A stretch of 46,520 nucleotides of DNA. Origin: Caldisphaera sp. (GTDB lineage Archaea; Thermoproteota; Thermoprotei_A; Sulfolobales; Acidilobaceae). The notes under the pieces were generated by a model that worked only from the letters and a program-made list of their open reading frames with translations, did not search any database and was not told the DNA's origin. This document shows, one piece after another, positions 16,199 to 25,059 of this stretch. The stretch spans positions 1 to 46,520 of the forward strand of contig PNIA01000019.1 of NCBI GenBank assembly GCA_002877855.1, given 5' to 3'. The position numbers and the translations under genes were made by a program. Each line of letters begins with the position of its first letter. The first letter of the stretch is position 1.

Positions 16199-16282
16199 TT
16201 AGAGAAGGGCGAGAGCCTAATTAATGAGGTATGCCAGGTATAAACAATTTCGGTATACCTCTCAATAAAAAGGGTGTTAGAA
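16199..16282 (+). promoter_or_regulatory. Structured leader of dnaG with competing hairpins
   Basis: The predicted leader of about 84 nt can fold in two ways. A small hairpin GGGC-GAGA-GCCT (16207-16218) has a GNRA-type loop. Then arm A GAGGTATGCC (16226-16235) pairs over 10 bp, with one G-U, with arm C GGTATACCTC (16252-16261). Arm B AGGTATA (16236-16242) is perfectly complementary to TATACCT in the same arm C. Arms A and B therefore compete for C, an architecture expected of a switch or attenuator, although it might also be a stable small RNA. The GGGTG ribosome site (16272-16276) is outside the stems. No known riboswitch class was recognised. Confidence 0.5.
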
Positions 16283-17575
16283 TTGAAGTATTTAATTAAA
16301 GCTTCATTCGAGGTTGATGGCAGAGTAGATAAACATGATGTAATAGGAGCTGTATTTGGCCAAACAGAGGGTCTATTAGGCAGTGATTTCAATTTGGAAC
16401 AACTACAAAACAAAGACAAAATAGGAAGAGTTCACATAGATATGAAATACCAAGGAACAAAATCTGTTGGAATATTACAAATACCTAGCAATTTAGATAG
16501 AGTTGAAACTGTTTTACTTGCAGCTATGATAGAAAGTGTAGACAGAGTTGGACCATATAATTCAAGAATAAACATAGATGATATTCAAGATTTAAGAATA
16601 GAAAAATTACAAAAGATAGTCGAAAGAGCAAGACAGCTTTTGCAAAGGGTTAAAGAACAAGAACCTGATATAAAGGAAATTTTAAGACAAATTTCTCAAA
16701 AGCCTGAAGTACAGCCAAAAGTGATAGAAATAGGAGAAGAGAAATTACCAGCTGGACCAGATGTAGAGAAAGCTGATACGATTATCATAGTTGAAGGTAG
16801 AGCTGATGTCATAAACTTAATGAAGTATGGATATACTAATACAGTAGCATTAGAAGGCGCAAGAGAAAAAGTTCCAAAAACAATAGTCGAATTAGCTAAA
16901 AACAAAAAAGTTATAGCGTTTGTTGATGGAGATAGAGGAGGAGATTTAATTCTCAAAAATTTATTGGATCAAGTACATGTCGATTATGTAGCCAGGGCAC
17001 CAAAAGGGATGGAAGTTGAACAATTAACAGGAAAAGAAATAGCAAGATCCTTGTCGCAAATGATGCCAGCAGAGGCTGTTAAACAACAATTATTAAGCAT
17101 AAAGGAAACAAAAGAAGAAGCAGAGGCTGCTCATGAACAGACTTTGCCAGAAGTTCAAACAACAGAAGAAAAAGCAGAAGAAAAGAAAGAAGAAATTGCT
17201 CAGGAAGTCTCTAATCAACAAGTTTTACAAGAAATTGCAAAGGGAGAACAAAAGTCAGAATCTATTTCTCAATTAGTAGTTCCAAAGCAAGTCATAGATA
17301 ACATCAAAAATATTAAAGGTACCTTAGAAGCAATAATTTATGACAGAGACTGGAAGGAAATAACAAGGATAAAGGTTAGAGATTTGTTTACATGGCTTGA
17401 TACAGCTCAACCGAATTCTGCTTATGCAATAATATTTGACGGAATTATCACCCAAAGAATATTAGATTTAGCAGGAGATAAAGGAATAGTTCTATTAATT
17501 GGAGCAAGGATGGGTAGCAAAATATCATCCAAAAGAGGAGATGTTAAGTTTGCTACCTTTAGTGATTTAACTTGA
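16283..17575 (+). CDS. dnaG: Archaeal DnaG (Toprim primase-like protein)
   Basis: This 430-residue archaeal DnaG has an N-terminal domain (about 1-160) opening MKYLIKASFEVDGRVDKHDV and IGAVFGQTEGLLGSDFNL. A Toprim domain (about 165-245) follows, with IIIVEGRADVINLMKYG (catalytic Glu) and VIAFVDGDRGGDLILKNLL (DxD). After a glutamate/lysine-rich linker (about 260-320) comes a C-terminal domain ending in KISSKRGDVKFATFSDLT. In archaea DnaG is linked to the RNA exosome and has some primase activity. The start is TTG 16283 with GGGTG 6 bp upstream, giving the family's MKY start; GTG 16274 lacks a site. The 3' end overlaps polB by 9 bp, tail to tail. Confidence 0.93.
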   Translation: MKYLIKASFEVDGRVDKHDVIGAVFGQTEGLLGSDFNLEQLQNKDKIGRVHIDMKYQGTKSVGILQIPSNLDRVETVLLAAMIESVDRVGPYNSRINIDDIQDLRIEKLQKIVERARQLLQRVKEQEPDIKEILRQISQKPEVQPKVIEIGEEKLPAGPDVEKADTIIIVEGRADVINLMKYGYTNTVALEGAREKVPKTIVELAKNKKVIAFVDGDRGGDLILKNLLDQVHVDYVARAPKGMEVEQLTGKEIARSLSQMMPAEAVKQQLLSIKETKEEAEAAHEQTLPEVQTTEEKAEEKKEEIAQEVSNQQVLQEIAKGEQKSESISQLVVPKQVIDNIKNIKGTLEAIIYDRDWKEITRIKVRDLFTWLDTAQPNSAYAIIFDGIITQRILDLAGDKGIVLLIGARMGSKISSKRGDVKFATFSDLT

Positions 17576-19963
17576 ATCCAAAAAATCAAAGAGAGAAGGT
17601 TGCTTTGAACCAACCTTCAAATCTTTTTCTGTTATTCCGAAATAGCTTAGGATTCTTAATGCAGAAGGTATTATTTGTTTATCTATGTAATAATTTGTAT
17701 CTATATCGGATTCCTTCACCATAAAATAAGGTCTAGCTTTTTTAGAAATAGATCCAGAGCCTTTTATTATTACGAACCCTATTTTACTACCAGCTGTAAC
17801 CTTATAACCATATTTTTCCATTAATTTTGCTGCATATGCATGTGGGGTCTCAGCTTCATATTGTTCGATTTCTTTGGTCAAAGTTTTCCATATAATTAAT
17901 TTATCAAGGACTATTTTTCCATTTTTAAGATCTTCTATCACTGCTTTAACATACTCTATCGCTTTTTTTGGATTTCCTGTCTTTAATATTAGTTCAGCAA
18001 TATTTGATTGGACTTCCTTTGCCAATTCGCTCCAATCCCCTCTTACAGCCTCAAATCCAACTATATCTATTTTACCATCTTCTAATAATCCGGCATATCT
18101 TTTCTTAGCTTCGGTGAAAAAGACTCTTTTATAAATTTTGTCTATCTTTATATCAAATTCCAACACTTTAGTTATCCAGTTTATTACTTGTTCTATTTTT
18201 TCTTTGTTATTGTCAACAAATATGCTATCAGTGTCTCCATAATATACTTTTAATCCTATTGATTTTGCAAAATTTATCGATTGTGATATAAGATCCCTTC
18301 CCCATGCAGTTATTGCTTCTGCACAGCTCCTGCAATACCATCTAGCAGCCCCCCATCCTAGGTAGCCATAACTAGCATTGGCTAATACCTTGATAGCTTT
18401 TTGTCTTTCATTTAATAAATTGTATTCAGAACTTCCTTCTTTATATAATTTCATGGCTTTCTTAATTTCACTTCTCCATTTTAGAAATCTTTCTAAAACT
18501 AGTCTCATAAAAGCTGGATTATCAGCACAAAATTCATGATTAACTTCAGGAGCTTTATTTCTTACTTTACATGCATCTCCATCTTTTAACAGAGTGTCAG
18601 GACCAACATTGTATTTAACCATAATGCTCGGATACATACTTGCGAAATCAAGCACTGCTACATTTTCATGTATTCCAGGTTCTGGTTTTAACACTACTGC
18701 TCCTGTATATGATTCTATATTTCTTTCTATTCTATTTGGCATAAGTTCGCTTTTTTTCTTTGCTTCTCTCATAAGTCTTGCTTCGAGTCTAAATGCTACG
18801 CTTGCAGCAACAACTTGATCCATAGGTAGTCCGCTTATAATGCTTAATTGTGCTCCAAATGGCAAGAATTTGTATGCTAATCCTAGAGTTGATTCTACAT
18901 CATCTATAGAATATTGTTTTAATGTATTTCTTTTTTCTATATCATCCCAATACTGTGCTATTAGCCACCAATCTATGTTAACTCTTTTATCTTTGGGTTT
19001 TACACCTAAGTAGTCTGCAACCTCATCGAGTGATTTCACTTTGATTTCTTGTAGTTCTTCAGCGAAATCGTAAAGATCAACATTTAATCTTCCTTGTATA
19101 GAATAATGACCGAATACGCTTGGGTTTGGTACAGAATCAACTTTTCTACCAACATCTAATTTTATTTTATATAATTTAGACCTTTCTATTAAATATGGCC
19201 AATCAAATTTGTTTTGATTATAACCTATAATAATATCTGGATCTTCTTTTCTAATCAATTCTATGAATTTGTGTATGATTTCACTATCATCATGACCTTT
19301 TGCTTCTAATAATATTGTATCATTATTATCATTAAATTTTATACTTATTAAAATTATGGGATCTTTAGAAGGGTCAGGAGTTCTTTGCGGATTATAAACT
19401 TCAATATCAAACGCCATAATTTTTAATCCATCTAATGGATTGACATTTACTCTGTTTTCATCTTCAGTAATTTCCCCATTAATTTCATACATCTCATCAA
19501 CTCTATAGTTAGTTTTTTTCTCCAAAGGTTTTACATTTACTTTATACCACCTCATTGGATATAGATTTTTATCTAATGTATATCTAAACGAAAACCTTAT
19601 ATCTGCCTCTAAGGCATCTTTAACTCCTTCAATACTTGAAAGAGTTTCTCTATATTCTCTAACACTTTCAGGTATGGTTGTTGTTACTTTGATAGCCTTT
19701 GCAGGTCTACCTATATAGCTCATATTTACTTCTTCAATATTAATTATCGGACTTTTTGTCTTTGATCTGCTTAATATTTCTTGTTTAATTTTCTCTGAAT
19801 TAGAATCCTTGTCAAGCAATAAATAGAAATAAGGCCTAAATGTTGTGTCTATTAGCAACACTTTTTTATTATTTAGATCCCTTCCCCATAAATTAATAAT
19901 TGGCGTATTATTGACTATCTCATAGCTTACATCTAGGAGCTGAAAATTCAATGTATTTTCCAT
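17567..19963 (-). CDS. polB: Family B DNA polymerase with C-terminal PIP box
   Basis: This 798-residue polymerase is of normal length and has no intein. The 3'-5' exonuclease motifs are intact: MAFDIEVYNP (about 183), IIGYNQNKFDWPYL and YSIDDVEST. Polymerase motif A is DFASMYPSIM (about 439), B is KVLANASYGYLGW (about 520) and C is YGDTDSIFVD (about 574). The N-terminal region resembles the uracil-reading domain of archaeal PolB, though its specific pocket residues were not checked. The C-terminus KQPSLFDFLDSS fits the PCNA-interacting consensus QxxLxxFL (Q788, L791, F794, L795), so the enzyme is probably a processive replicative polymerase. The start is ATG with GGGG about 8 bp upstream. Confidence 0.95.
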   Translation of the reverse strand: MENTLNFQLLDVSYEIVNNTPIINLWGRDLNNKKVLLIDTTFRPYFYLLLDKDSNSEKIKQEILSRSKTKSPIINIEEVNMSYIGRPAKAIKVTTTIPESVREYRETLSSIEGVKDALEADIRFSFRYTLDKNLYPMRWYKVNVKPLEKKTNYRVDEMYEINGEITEDENRVNVNPLDGLKIMAFDIEVYNPQRTPDPSKDPIILISIKFNDNNDTILLEAKGHDDSEIIHKFIELIRKEDPDIIIGYNQNKFDWPYLIERSKLYKIKLDVGRKVDSVPNPSVFGHYSIQGRLNVDLYDFAEELQEIKVKSLDEVADYLGVKPKDKRVNIDWWLIAQYWDDIEKRNTLKQYSIDDVESTLGLAYKFLPFGAQLSIISGLPMDQVVAASVAFRLEARLMREAKKKSELMPNRIERNIESYTGAVVLKPEPGIHENVAVLDFASMYPSIMVKYNVGPDTLLKDGDACKVRNKAPEVNHEFCADNPAFMRLVLERFLKWRSEIKKAMKLYKEGSSEYNLLNERQKAIKVLANASYGYLGWGAARWYCRSCAEAITAWGRDLISQSINFAKSIGLKVYYGDTDSIFVDNNKEKIEQVINWITKVLEFDIKIDKIYKRVFFTEAKKRYAGLLEDGKIDIVGFEAVRGDWSELAKEVQSNIAELILKTGNPKKAIEYVKAVIEDLKNGKIVLDKLIIWKTLTKEIEQYEAETPHAYAAKLMEKYGYKVTAGSKIGFVIIKGSGSISKKARPYFMVKESDIDTNYYIDKQIIPSALRILSYFGITEKDLKVGSKQPSLFDFLDSS

Positions 19964-20017
19964 ACTAGTGCCCCACTATTATTTAGTGTTCTAGAATCCT
20001 TAAGCAGTAATGCTACT

Positions 20018-20066
20018 ATTCAACATTTTTTTAAAATTAATTTTAAAATTTATCATTGTGTTGAAT
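20018..20066. repeat. Inverted repeat in the polB/radical-SAM divergent region
   Basis: ATTCAACA (20018-20025) and TGTTGAAT (20059-20066) are perfect complements 33 bp apart. The interval includes the self-complementary AAAATTAATTTT. The 191-bp gap separates polB and the radical-SAM gene, which diverge. It could be a cruciform or a pair of protein sites; AT-richness makes chance occurrence possible. Confidence 0.3.
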
Positions 20067-20154
20067 AAAGAACTAATTAAGTTAACAAAATATATATTCC
20101 TTTTCAATGTTAACTTTATATGTTTTGTTTTTTATATATTGGTTTGGGATAAAT

Positions 20155-21372
20155 TTGATAACAGAACGTATATTAAAATATATTTTTGGTAATTATGATT
20201 GGCATCTAAACAACGATTTAAGAGAAAAACCAGAAGAGTGCAAAGAATGCAAAGCTTTGTATATACATGTTCCTTTTTGTAGTTCTTTGTGTCCATTTTG
20301 CATTTTTCATAGCATGTTATATAGAAAGAATTTAGTAAAGGATTATTTTGTTTCTTTAAAAAAGGAAATAACAAATTATATTGAAAATAATTATAATTTT
20401 GATTCTATATATATTGGCGGTGGAACACCAACATTAACAACATATGAAGTATGCGATTTAATAGATTATATTAAACAATACCTTAATATAAGAGATATAT
20501 CGATTGAAGGTTCTATATATGATATTAATGAAGAGAAAATAGATATGCTTAAAAATATTGGCATAACAAGACTCTCTTTAGGGATAGAATCTTTTCAATC
20601 AGCAACTCAAAAATATATAGGAAGACCTCAATTGGACGATGAAGAAATTATGAATAAAATAGAAATCGCCTCTTCTATAAGTACATTAAATGTTGATATA
20701 TTGTTTAATTTGCCTCATCAAACAATTAAAGATTTAGGATATGAAATCAATAAGGCCAAAGAATCAAAAGCCAATCAAATTACTTTTTATCCTATAATGC
20801 CATCTATAAGGAATAGTGAGCTGTTTAAAGAACCAGATGAAAGGAACGAAAGACCATTTTATTATTATATATTAAAGAGCTTTTTAAATTCAGATTTTAT
20901 ACAATCAAATGCATGGACATTTACAAAAAATCACGATTCCATAACTGACGAATACATAGTAGATCATCCATTTTTTGCTGGCATTGGTACTGGTGCTATG
21001 AGTTATATAAACGGAAAATATTATGTTAACTCATTTGATATTAATAAATATGAAAAAATGATATATAATAATAACATGCCAATTGTGCTAAGCAAAAAAT
21101 TGTCATTAAGAGAACAAGTTTATCTTGAGTTTATTTACAAGTTTTATTCTCTAGAATTTAATAAAAAGATCTTTGAAGAATTATTTGGCATTGATATAGA
21201 AAATTATATGAGAAATGAATTGTCATTACTAGCTTTTATAAAAGCCATTAAATATGAGAACGACAAAATAGTTTTAACAGATTATGGAAAATATATAGCC
21301 AATTTAATCATGAAAAATTTCTACATTAATATATCCAAAATAAGGAAATATTGCTTAGAAAACAACTTATAA
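20155..21372 (+). CDS. HemN/HemW-like radical SAM protein
   Basis: This protein of about 405 residues has a radical-SAM core: LYIHVPFCSSLCPFCIFHSM gives the CxxxCxxC iron-sulfur motif. DSIYIGGGTPTLTTYEV, ITRLSLGIESFQSATQKYIG and LNVDILFNLPHQTI are typical of the coproporphyrinogen-oxidase-like (HemN/HemW) family, as is FFAGIGTGAMSYING later. The C-terminal 130 residues resemble the HemN C-terminal domain but are divergent. The substrate is not clear: a true oxygen-independent CPO, a heme chaperone, or another enzyme of the group. TTG 20155 is chosen because TTTATATA at 20131-20138 then gives a leaderless message; a frame from ATG 20107 would run through that box. Confidence 0.75.
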   Translation: MITERILKYIFGNYDWHLNNDLREKPEECKECKALYIHVPFCSSLCPFCIFHSMLYRKNLVKDYFVSLKKEITNYIENNYNFDSIYIGGGTPTLTTYEVCDLIDYIKQYLNIRDISIEGSIYDINEEKIDMLKNIGITRLSLGIESFQSATQKYIGRPQLDDEEIMNKIEIASSISTLNVDILFNLPHQTIKDLGYEINKAKESKANQITFYPIMPSIRNSELFKEPDERNERPFYYYILKSFLNSDFIQSNAWTFTKNHDSITDEYIVDHPFFAGIGTGAMSYINGKYYVNSFDINKYEKMIYNNNMPIVLSKKLSLREQVYLEFIYKFYSLEFNKKIFEELFGIDIENYMRNELSLLAFIKAIKYENDKIVLTDYGKYIANLIMKNFYINISKIRKYCLENNL

Positions 21373-21390
21373 AGTGCGTTATTTATGGAA

Positions 21391-21867
21391 TCAATATTTT
21401 ATTCCTCTTGCTGCTATTTTATATTTACCTCCTGTTCTCCAACTGAATTTTTCTGGATATACCATACCTCCTGCCAACATGTTGAGTCCTTCTATTTCGT
21501 TTCCATCAAATATTTCTGCCCAGGCTTTAATTAGGTCTAAATCGTTTAATTCTTTAGGTTTATCGTTTTCTTCCGAAATAAATGATAGACCTACGTCTAC
21601 ATGCACTCTGCTTATTGGGACTATAGGATCGCAAGCGTAAACCAGAACGAGTCCTCCATAAACAGTTGCATACCATAATATTTTTTCAATTTTATTTAAA
21701 TTGTAGTTATTTATATCCCAAGATTTTAAGCCATCAATAATATCTGAAATAGCATTTTCAACATTTTTATTTGCATTCCAAGGTGCATCTACTATAGGCG
21801 CTGCTATGTAAAAACAATTTGATTTTGCAAGGATTCCAGCAGGATTAAGTAAATTCAAATCAATCAC
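21391..21867 (-). CDS. Conserved-looking protein of unknown function
   Basis: This 158-residue frame starts at GTG 21867, 4 bp after the stop of the upstream gene on the same strand, so it is very probably the second gene of a two-gene operon. It is not recognised. It looks globular alpha/beta, with AAPIVDAPWNANKNVENAIS, WYATVYGGLVLVYACDPIVP, HVDVGLSFISE and a basic end KYKIAARGIKY. There are two cysteines and no membrane helix or known motif. The ordered hydrophobic pattern and tight coupling support it being real. Confidence 0.6.
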   Translation of the reverse strand: MIDLNLLNPAGILAKSNCFYIAAPIVDAPWNANKNVENAISDIIDGLKSWDINNYNLNKIEKILWYATVYGGLVLVYACDPIVPISRVHVDVGLSFISEENDKPKELNDLDLIKAWAEIFDGNEIEGLNMLAGGMVYPEKFSWRTGGKYKIAARGIKY

Positions 21868-21871
21868 TCTT

Positions 21872-22369
21872 TTAAATGTGCATCATTGTTTGCTCTCCTT
21901 GTTTGAAAGATCCTCCCAACTTAACTGTAAAATGAGTAACGATTAAACCATATGAATTTGAAAGTAGTCTAACAGAATCAGTTATTTCACTAGCGCTTAT
22001 TTTATCGCTATATATGATTTTTGTTACTATTATGTTATCTGGATTAATTAAATCTGGTTGAATAATTATTACACATGTTGGGCACATGAAATATAAACTC
22101 TTTAAGAGCTCTCCTATCATTGAAGCTTTTTCTTGTTCAGATAGTTTAATTATTTTTTCCTTATGCTGATCGGCTATTTTAACACCCATTGTACATGCTA
22201 ATTTTTCAGTTTTTCCTTTAGGTCTTTGTATTGATATAGAAACTCTAAATGGCGCAGTAACCATGGCATTTATAGCCCATTCTATTGGTGCTTCTTTTGG
22301 AATTGGTATTTCCGAAACTTCAAGATTTTCTTCTTTAAGCCATCTTATTATTTCTTCTTTAAGACTCAC
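21872..22369 (-). CDS. DUF2299-like archaeal protein
   Basis: This 165-residue protein has an N-terminal LKEEIIRWLKEENLEVSEIP, a strand-rich middle (RVSISIQRPKGKTEKLACTM) and CPTCVIIIQPDLINPDNIIV followed by a helical end. This looks like the archaeal DUF2299 family, whose function is unknown. The fold recalls type III secretion chaperone-like alpha/beta folds, but no role can be given. A Cys pair CPTC lies mid-protein. The start is GTG with GGGTG about 7 bp upstream. It is the first gene of a pair with the 158-residue unknown protein; mtnA is divergent. Confidence 0.55.
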   Translation of the reverse strand: MSLKEEIIRWLKEENLEVSEIPIPKEAPIEWAINAMVTAPFRVSISIQRPKGKTEKLACTMGVKIADQHKEKIIKLSEQEKASMIGELLKSLYFMCPTCVIIIQPDLINPDNIIVTKIIYSDKISASEITDSVRLLSNSYGLIVTHFTVKLGGSFKQGEQTMMHI

Positions 22370-22503
22370 TTAATACACCCATTATTAGTTTAAAAATAAT
22401 TTTAAAATACTTTTCTTTTTCATAAATCATATATATTAATTCCAATTTAATAATTATAGTTTAAAAAGTACAAATATACATAAATAAAATATAAGGTGAA
22501 AGC

Positions 22504-23598
22504 ATGGAGGATATAAGGAAGGAATTAGATAAACTGGAGCAATACCTAAAAATAAAACCTCTTTATTGGGATTTTGATAAAAACGAATTTTTATGGATAG
22601 ATACAAGACTTTTACCATGGAAGGAACTATATAGAAATACAAAGGATTTTAGAAGAGTTGCCCAAGCAATAAAAGAAATGGAAATAAGAGGGGCTCCAGC
22701 TATTGGTGTTTCAGCCGCATATGGCATGTCTTTAGCACTAAAGTACAGTAATGCTAATAAACCTGAAGATTTATTAAATTACGCAAAAGAAGCATATAAT
22801 GTTTTAGCTTCAACAAGGCCAACTGCATACAATTTGTTTTGGGCATTGAATAGATTATGGAATGTAATTTTGAAGAGCTCAGAAAAGAATGATGTGGAAT
22901 TTATGAAAGAAGAAACGTTAAATGAAGCGCATAAAATTTATATTGAAGATATAAAGAATAACATTGAAATGGGTAAGCATGGCTCTAAAATAATAGACAA
23001 CAATTTTAGAATAATTACTCATTGTAATACCGGGGCATTGGCAACTGCTGGTTTTGGCACAGCTTTGGGAGTTATAAGATACGCATTTTATGAAGGTAAA
23101 AATATTCACGTATACGCTGATGAGACAAGACCATTGCTTCAGGGAGCAAGATTAACTATATGGGAATTGAAAAAAGAAGGAATACCATCTACTTTAATTG
23201 TTGATGGGGCGTCCGGTTTATTATTTAGTAAAAATATGGCTGATTTAGCAATAGTTGGTGCTGATAGAATTACTTTAACTGGGCATGTTGCAAATAAAAT
23301 AGGTACATTTAACTTGGCACTCGCAGCTAATTATCACAAGAAGCCTTTCTATGTAGCTGCTCCGACTAGTACTGTTCAGCCTACGGAAAATCCGAATGAC
23401 ATTGTAATAGAGGAAAGATCACCAAACGAAGTTCTAAACATTATGGGCCAGTTAACTATAGCTGTTGATGGAACTCACGCATTCAATCCTGCTTTTGATA
23501 TAACGCCTCCAGAGCTAATAGAGGGTATTATAACGGAAAAAGGTATAGTTAAAAAGCCATATTTAAATAATTTCAAAGCAATTATGTATAGTTATTAG
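22504..23598 (+). CDS. mtnA: S-methyl-5-thioribose-1-phosphate isomerase
   Basis: This 364-residue protein of the eIF2B-alpha/MtnA family has the isomerase residues: EIRGAPAIGVSAAYGM, THCNTGALATAGFGTALGVI (catalytic Cys), ADETRPLLQGARLTIWEL, AIVGADRITLTGHVANKIGT (catalytic Asp) and FDITPPELIEGIITEKG. It converts 5-methylthioribose 1-phosphate to the ribulose form in methionine salvage; in archaea it can also serve pentose or AMP-related phosphates. The start is ATG with AAGGTGA 4 bp upstream. It is monocistronic, with a T-rich stop region about 35 bp after the gene. Methionine/SAM metabolism recurs at 29.6 kb (SAM hydrolase). Confidence 0.93.
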   Translation: MEDIRKELDKLEQYLKIKPLYWDFDKNEFLWIDTRLLPWKELYRNTKDFRRVAQAIKEMEIRGAPAIGVSAAYGMSLALKYSNANKPEDLLNYAKEAYNVLASTRPTAYNLFWALNRLWNVILKSSEKNDVEFMKEETLNEAHKIYIEDIKNNIEMGKHGSKIIDNNFRIITHCNTGALATAGFGTALGVIRYAFYEGKNIHVYADETRPLLQGARLTIWELKKEGIPSTLIVDGASGLLFSKNMADLAIVGADRITLTGHVANKIGTFNLALAANYHKKPFYVAAPTSTVQPTENPNDIVIEERSPNEVLNIMGQLTIAVDGTHAFNPAFDITPPELIEGIITEKGIVKKPYLNNFKAIMYSY

Positions 23599-23632
23599 AT
23601 TATAGATAAATAAATATGGATCTAATAAAAAG

Positions 23633-23643
23633 TTTTTTATTTT
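23633..23643 (+). terminator. T-rich terminator after mtnA
   Basis: GTTTTTTATTTTA, following AATAAAAA, lies about 35 bp after the mtnA stop. Such T-runs end transcription in archaea. It is assigned by composition only. Confidence 0.35.
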
Positions 23644-23751
23644 ATATGAATAGATGATGTTCTATTATTAAATTACATTAAAAGTTTTATAATAAAGCAC
23701 TTTAAGTTAACAAAGACAATTAGATTGTTTTTAATCTGGTCAAAATTAATA

Positions 23752-23759
23752 AATTTATA
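23752..23759 (+). promoter_or_regulatory. TATA box of the isocitrate dehydrogenase gene
   Basis: AATTTATA within TAATAAATTTATAC predicts transcription from about 23781, a leader of about 13 nt carrying AGGTGA. Upstream, GAC-AATT-AGATT / AATCT-G-GTC (about 23714-23741) is an interrupted inverted repeat that could be an operator. Confidence 0.45.
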
Positions 23760-23793
23760 CTCTATACATATGCAAATTTAAAAGGTGAGTTGG

Positions 23794-25059
23794 ATGGGGA
23801 AGATTCCGTGTAAAGCAGATGAATTAAAACCACCTCCAGAAGGCAAATTTGCTAAGTATGAAAATGGAAAATTGATTGTTCCTGATAATCCTGTTGTTGC
23901 TTTCTTTAAAGGAGATGGGATTGGACCTGAAATAGTTGATAGTGCAATTAAGATTGTAGATGCCGCTGTTTACAAAGCATACGGTGGTAAAAGGAAAGTC
24001 ACCTGGTGGCAAGTAGCTGCAGGTGAAGAAGCTCAAAAAGAATGTGGTAATTTATTACCAGAGGCTACACTAGAGGCATTTAAGAGAGCTAGGATTAATT
24101 TAAAGGGTCCTTTAACGACTCCAGTAGGCAGTGGTTTTAGAAGTTTAAATGTCTCTATAAGAATTGCATTAGATTTATACGCAAATATAAGGCCAGTCAA
24201 ATGGTATGGACAACCAGCACCTCATTGCCACCCAGAAAAGATTGATTGGGTTATATTTAGAGAAAATACAGAAGACGTATATATGGGTATAGAATTCCCA
24301 TGGGATTCTCAAGAGGCAAATAAGATAAGGGATTTCTTCAAAAGAGAGTTAAAAATTGAATTAAGACCCGATGCTGGAATTGGTATAAAGCCCATATCAA
24401 AATTTGGTACGCAAAGATTAATGAGAAGAGCTATGGAATGGGCATTAAGAAATAACATTAAACGCGTAACTATACAACATAAAGGTAACATACAGAAATA
24501 CACTGAAGGCGCATTTAGAGAATGGGCCTATGAAGTAGCTGTAAAAGAATTTAGAGACTATGTTGTAACTGAAGATGAGATAAATACAAAATTTGGAGGT
24601 AAAACTCCAGAAGATAAGATAGTTGTTAATGATAGAATAGCAGACAATATGTTACAACAAATAATAACGAGACCAGGAGAATATAACATAATAGTTGCAC
24701 CAAATCTGAATGGAGATTACATAAGTGATGAAGCTAATGCATTAGTTGGAGGCATAGGAATGGCAGCAGGTATGGATATGGGAGATGGAATAGCAGTTGC
24801 CGAACCTGTCCATGGTACAGCTCCTAAATATGCAGGTAAAAACGTCATAAATCCAACAGCTGAAATACTAAGCGCTGCAGTATTAATAGGAGATTATATG
24901 GGATGGAGAGAAGTTAAAGAGTTAATAGAAAATGCTATAAGAAATGCCATAAAGAATAAACAAGTTACATATGATCTTGCAAGAGAAATGCCTGGAGTTA
25001 CACCTATATCAACAACAGAATACACTGATGTTATAATAGGTTACATCAAACAATCATAA
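23794..25059 (+). CDS. icd: Isocitrate dehydrogenase, probably NADP-dependent
   Basis: This 421-residue protein matches the bacterial/archaeal ICDH type I. Seen are VAFFKGDGIGPEIVDSAIKI, GPLTTPVGSGFRSLNVSIRI (phosphorylation-site Ser region that binds isocitrate), IFRENTEDVYMGIEFP, IVAPNLNGDYISDEANALVG (metal-binding Asp) and VHGTAPKYAGKNVINPTAEI. The Lys-Tyr in TAPKYAGK match the residues that give NADP preference in E. coli ICDH. It makes 2-oxoglutarate in the citric acid cycle. The start is ATG 23794 with AGGTGA 5-6 bp upstream; an in-frame GTG 23785 lies inside that site. The 3' end overlaps the convergent HAD gene by 6 bp. Confidence 0.95.
   Translation: MGKIPCKADELKPPPEGKFAKYENGKLIVPDNPVVAFFKGDGIGPEIVDSAIKIVDAAVYKAYGGKRKVTWWQVAAGEEAQKECGNLLPEATLEAFKRARINLKGPLTTPVGSGFRSLNVSIRIALDLYANIRPVKWYGQPAPHCHPEKIDWVIFRENTEDVYMGIEFPWDSQEANKIRDFFKRELKIELRPDAGIGIKPISKFGTQRLMRRAMEWALRNNIKRVTIQHKGNIQKYTEGAFREWAYEVAVKEFRDYVVTEDEINTKFGGKTPEDKIVVNDRIADNMLQQIITRPGEYNIIVAPNLNGDYISDEANALVGGIGMAAGMDMGDGIAVAEPVHGTAPKYAGKNVINPTAEILSAAVLIGDYMGWREVKELIENAIRNAIKNKQVTYDLAREMPGVTPISTTEYTDVIIGYIKQS

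Noticed and set aside
20107..20154. ATG 20107 start for the radical-SAM gene
   Set aside because: It would put the TATA box TTTATATA inside the coding region and add a hydrophobic N-terminus unlike the family.
23650..23665. GATGATG in the mtnA/icd gap as a C box
   Set aside because: No CTGA D box follows within 80 bp on that strand.
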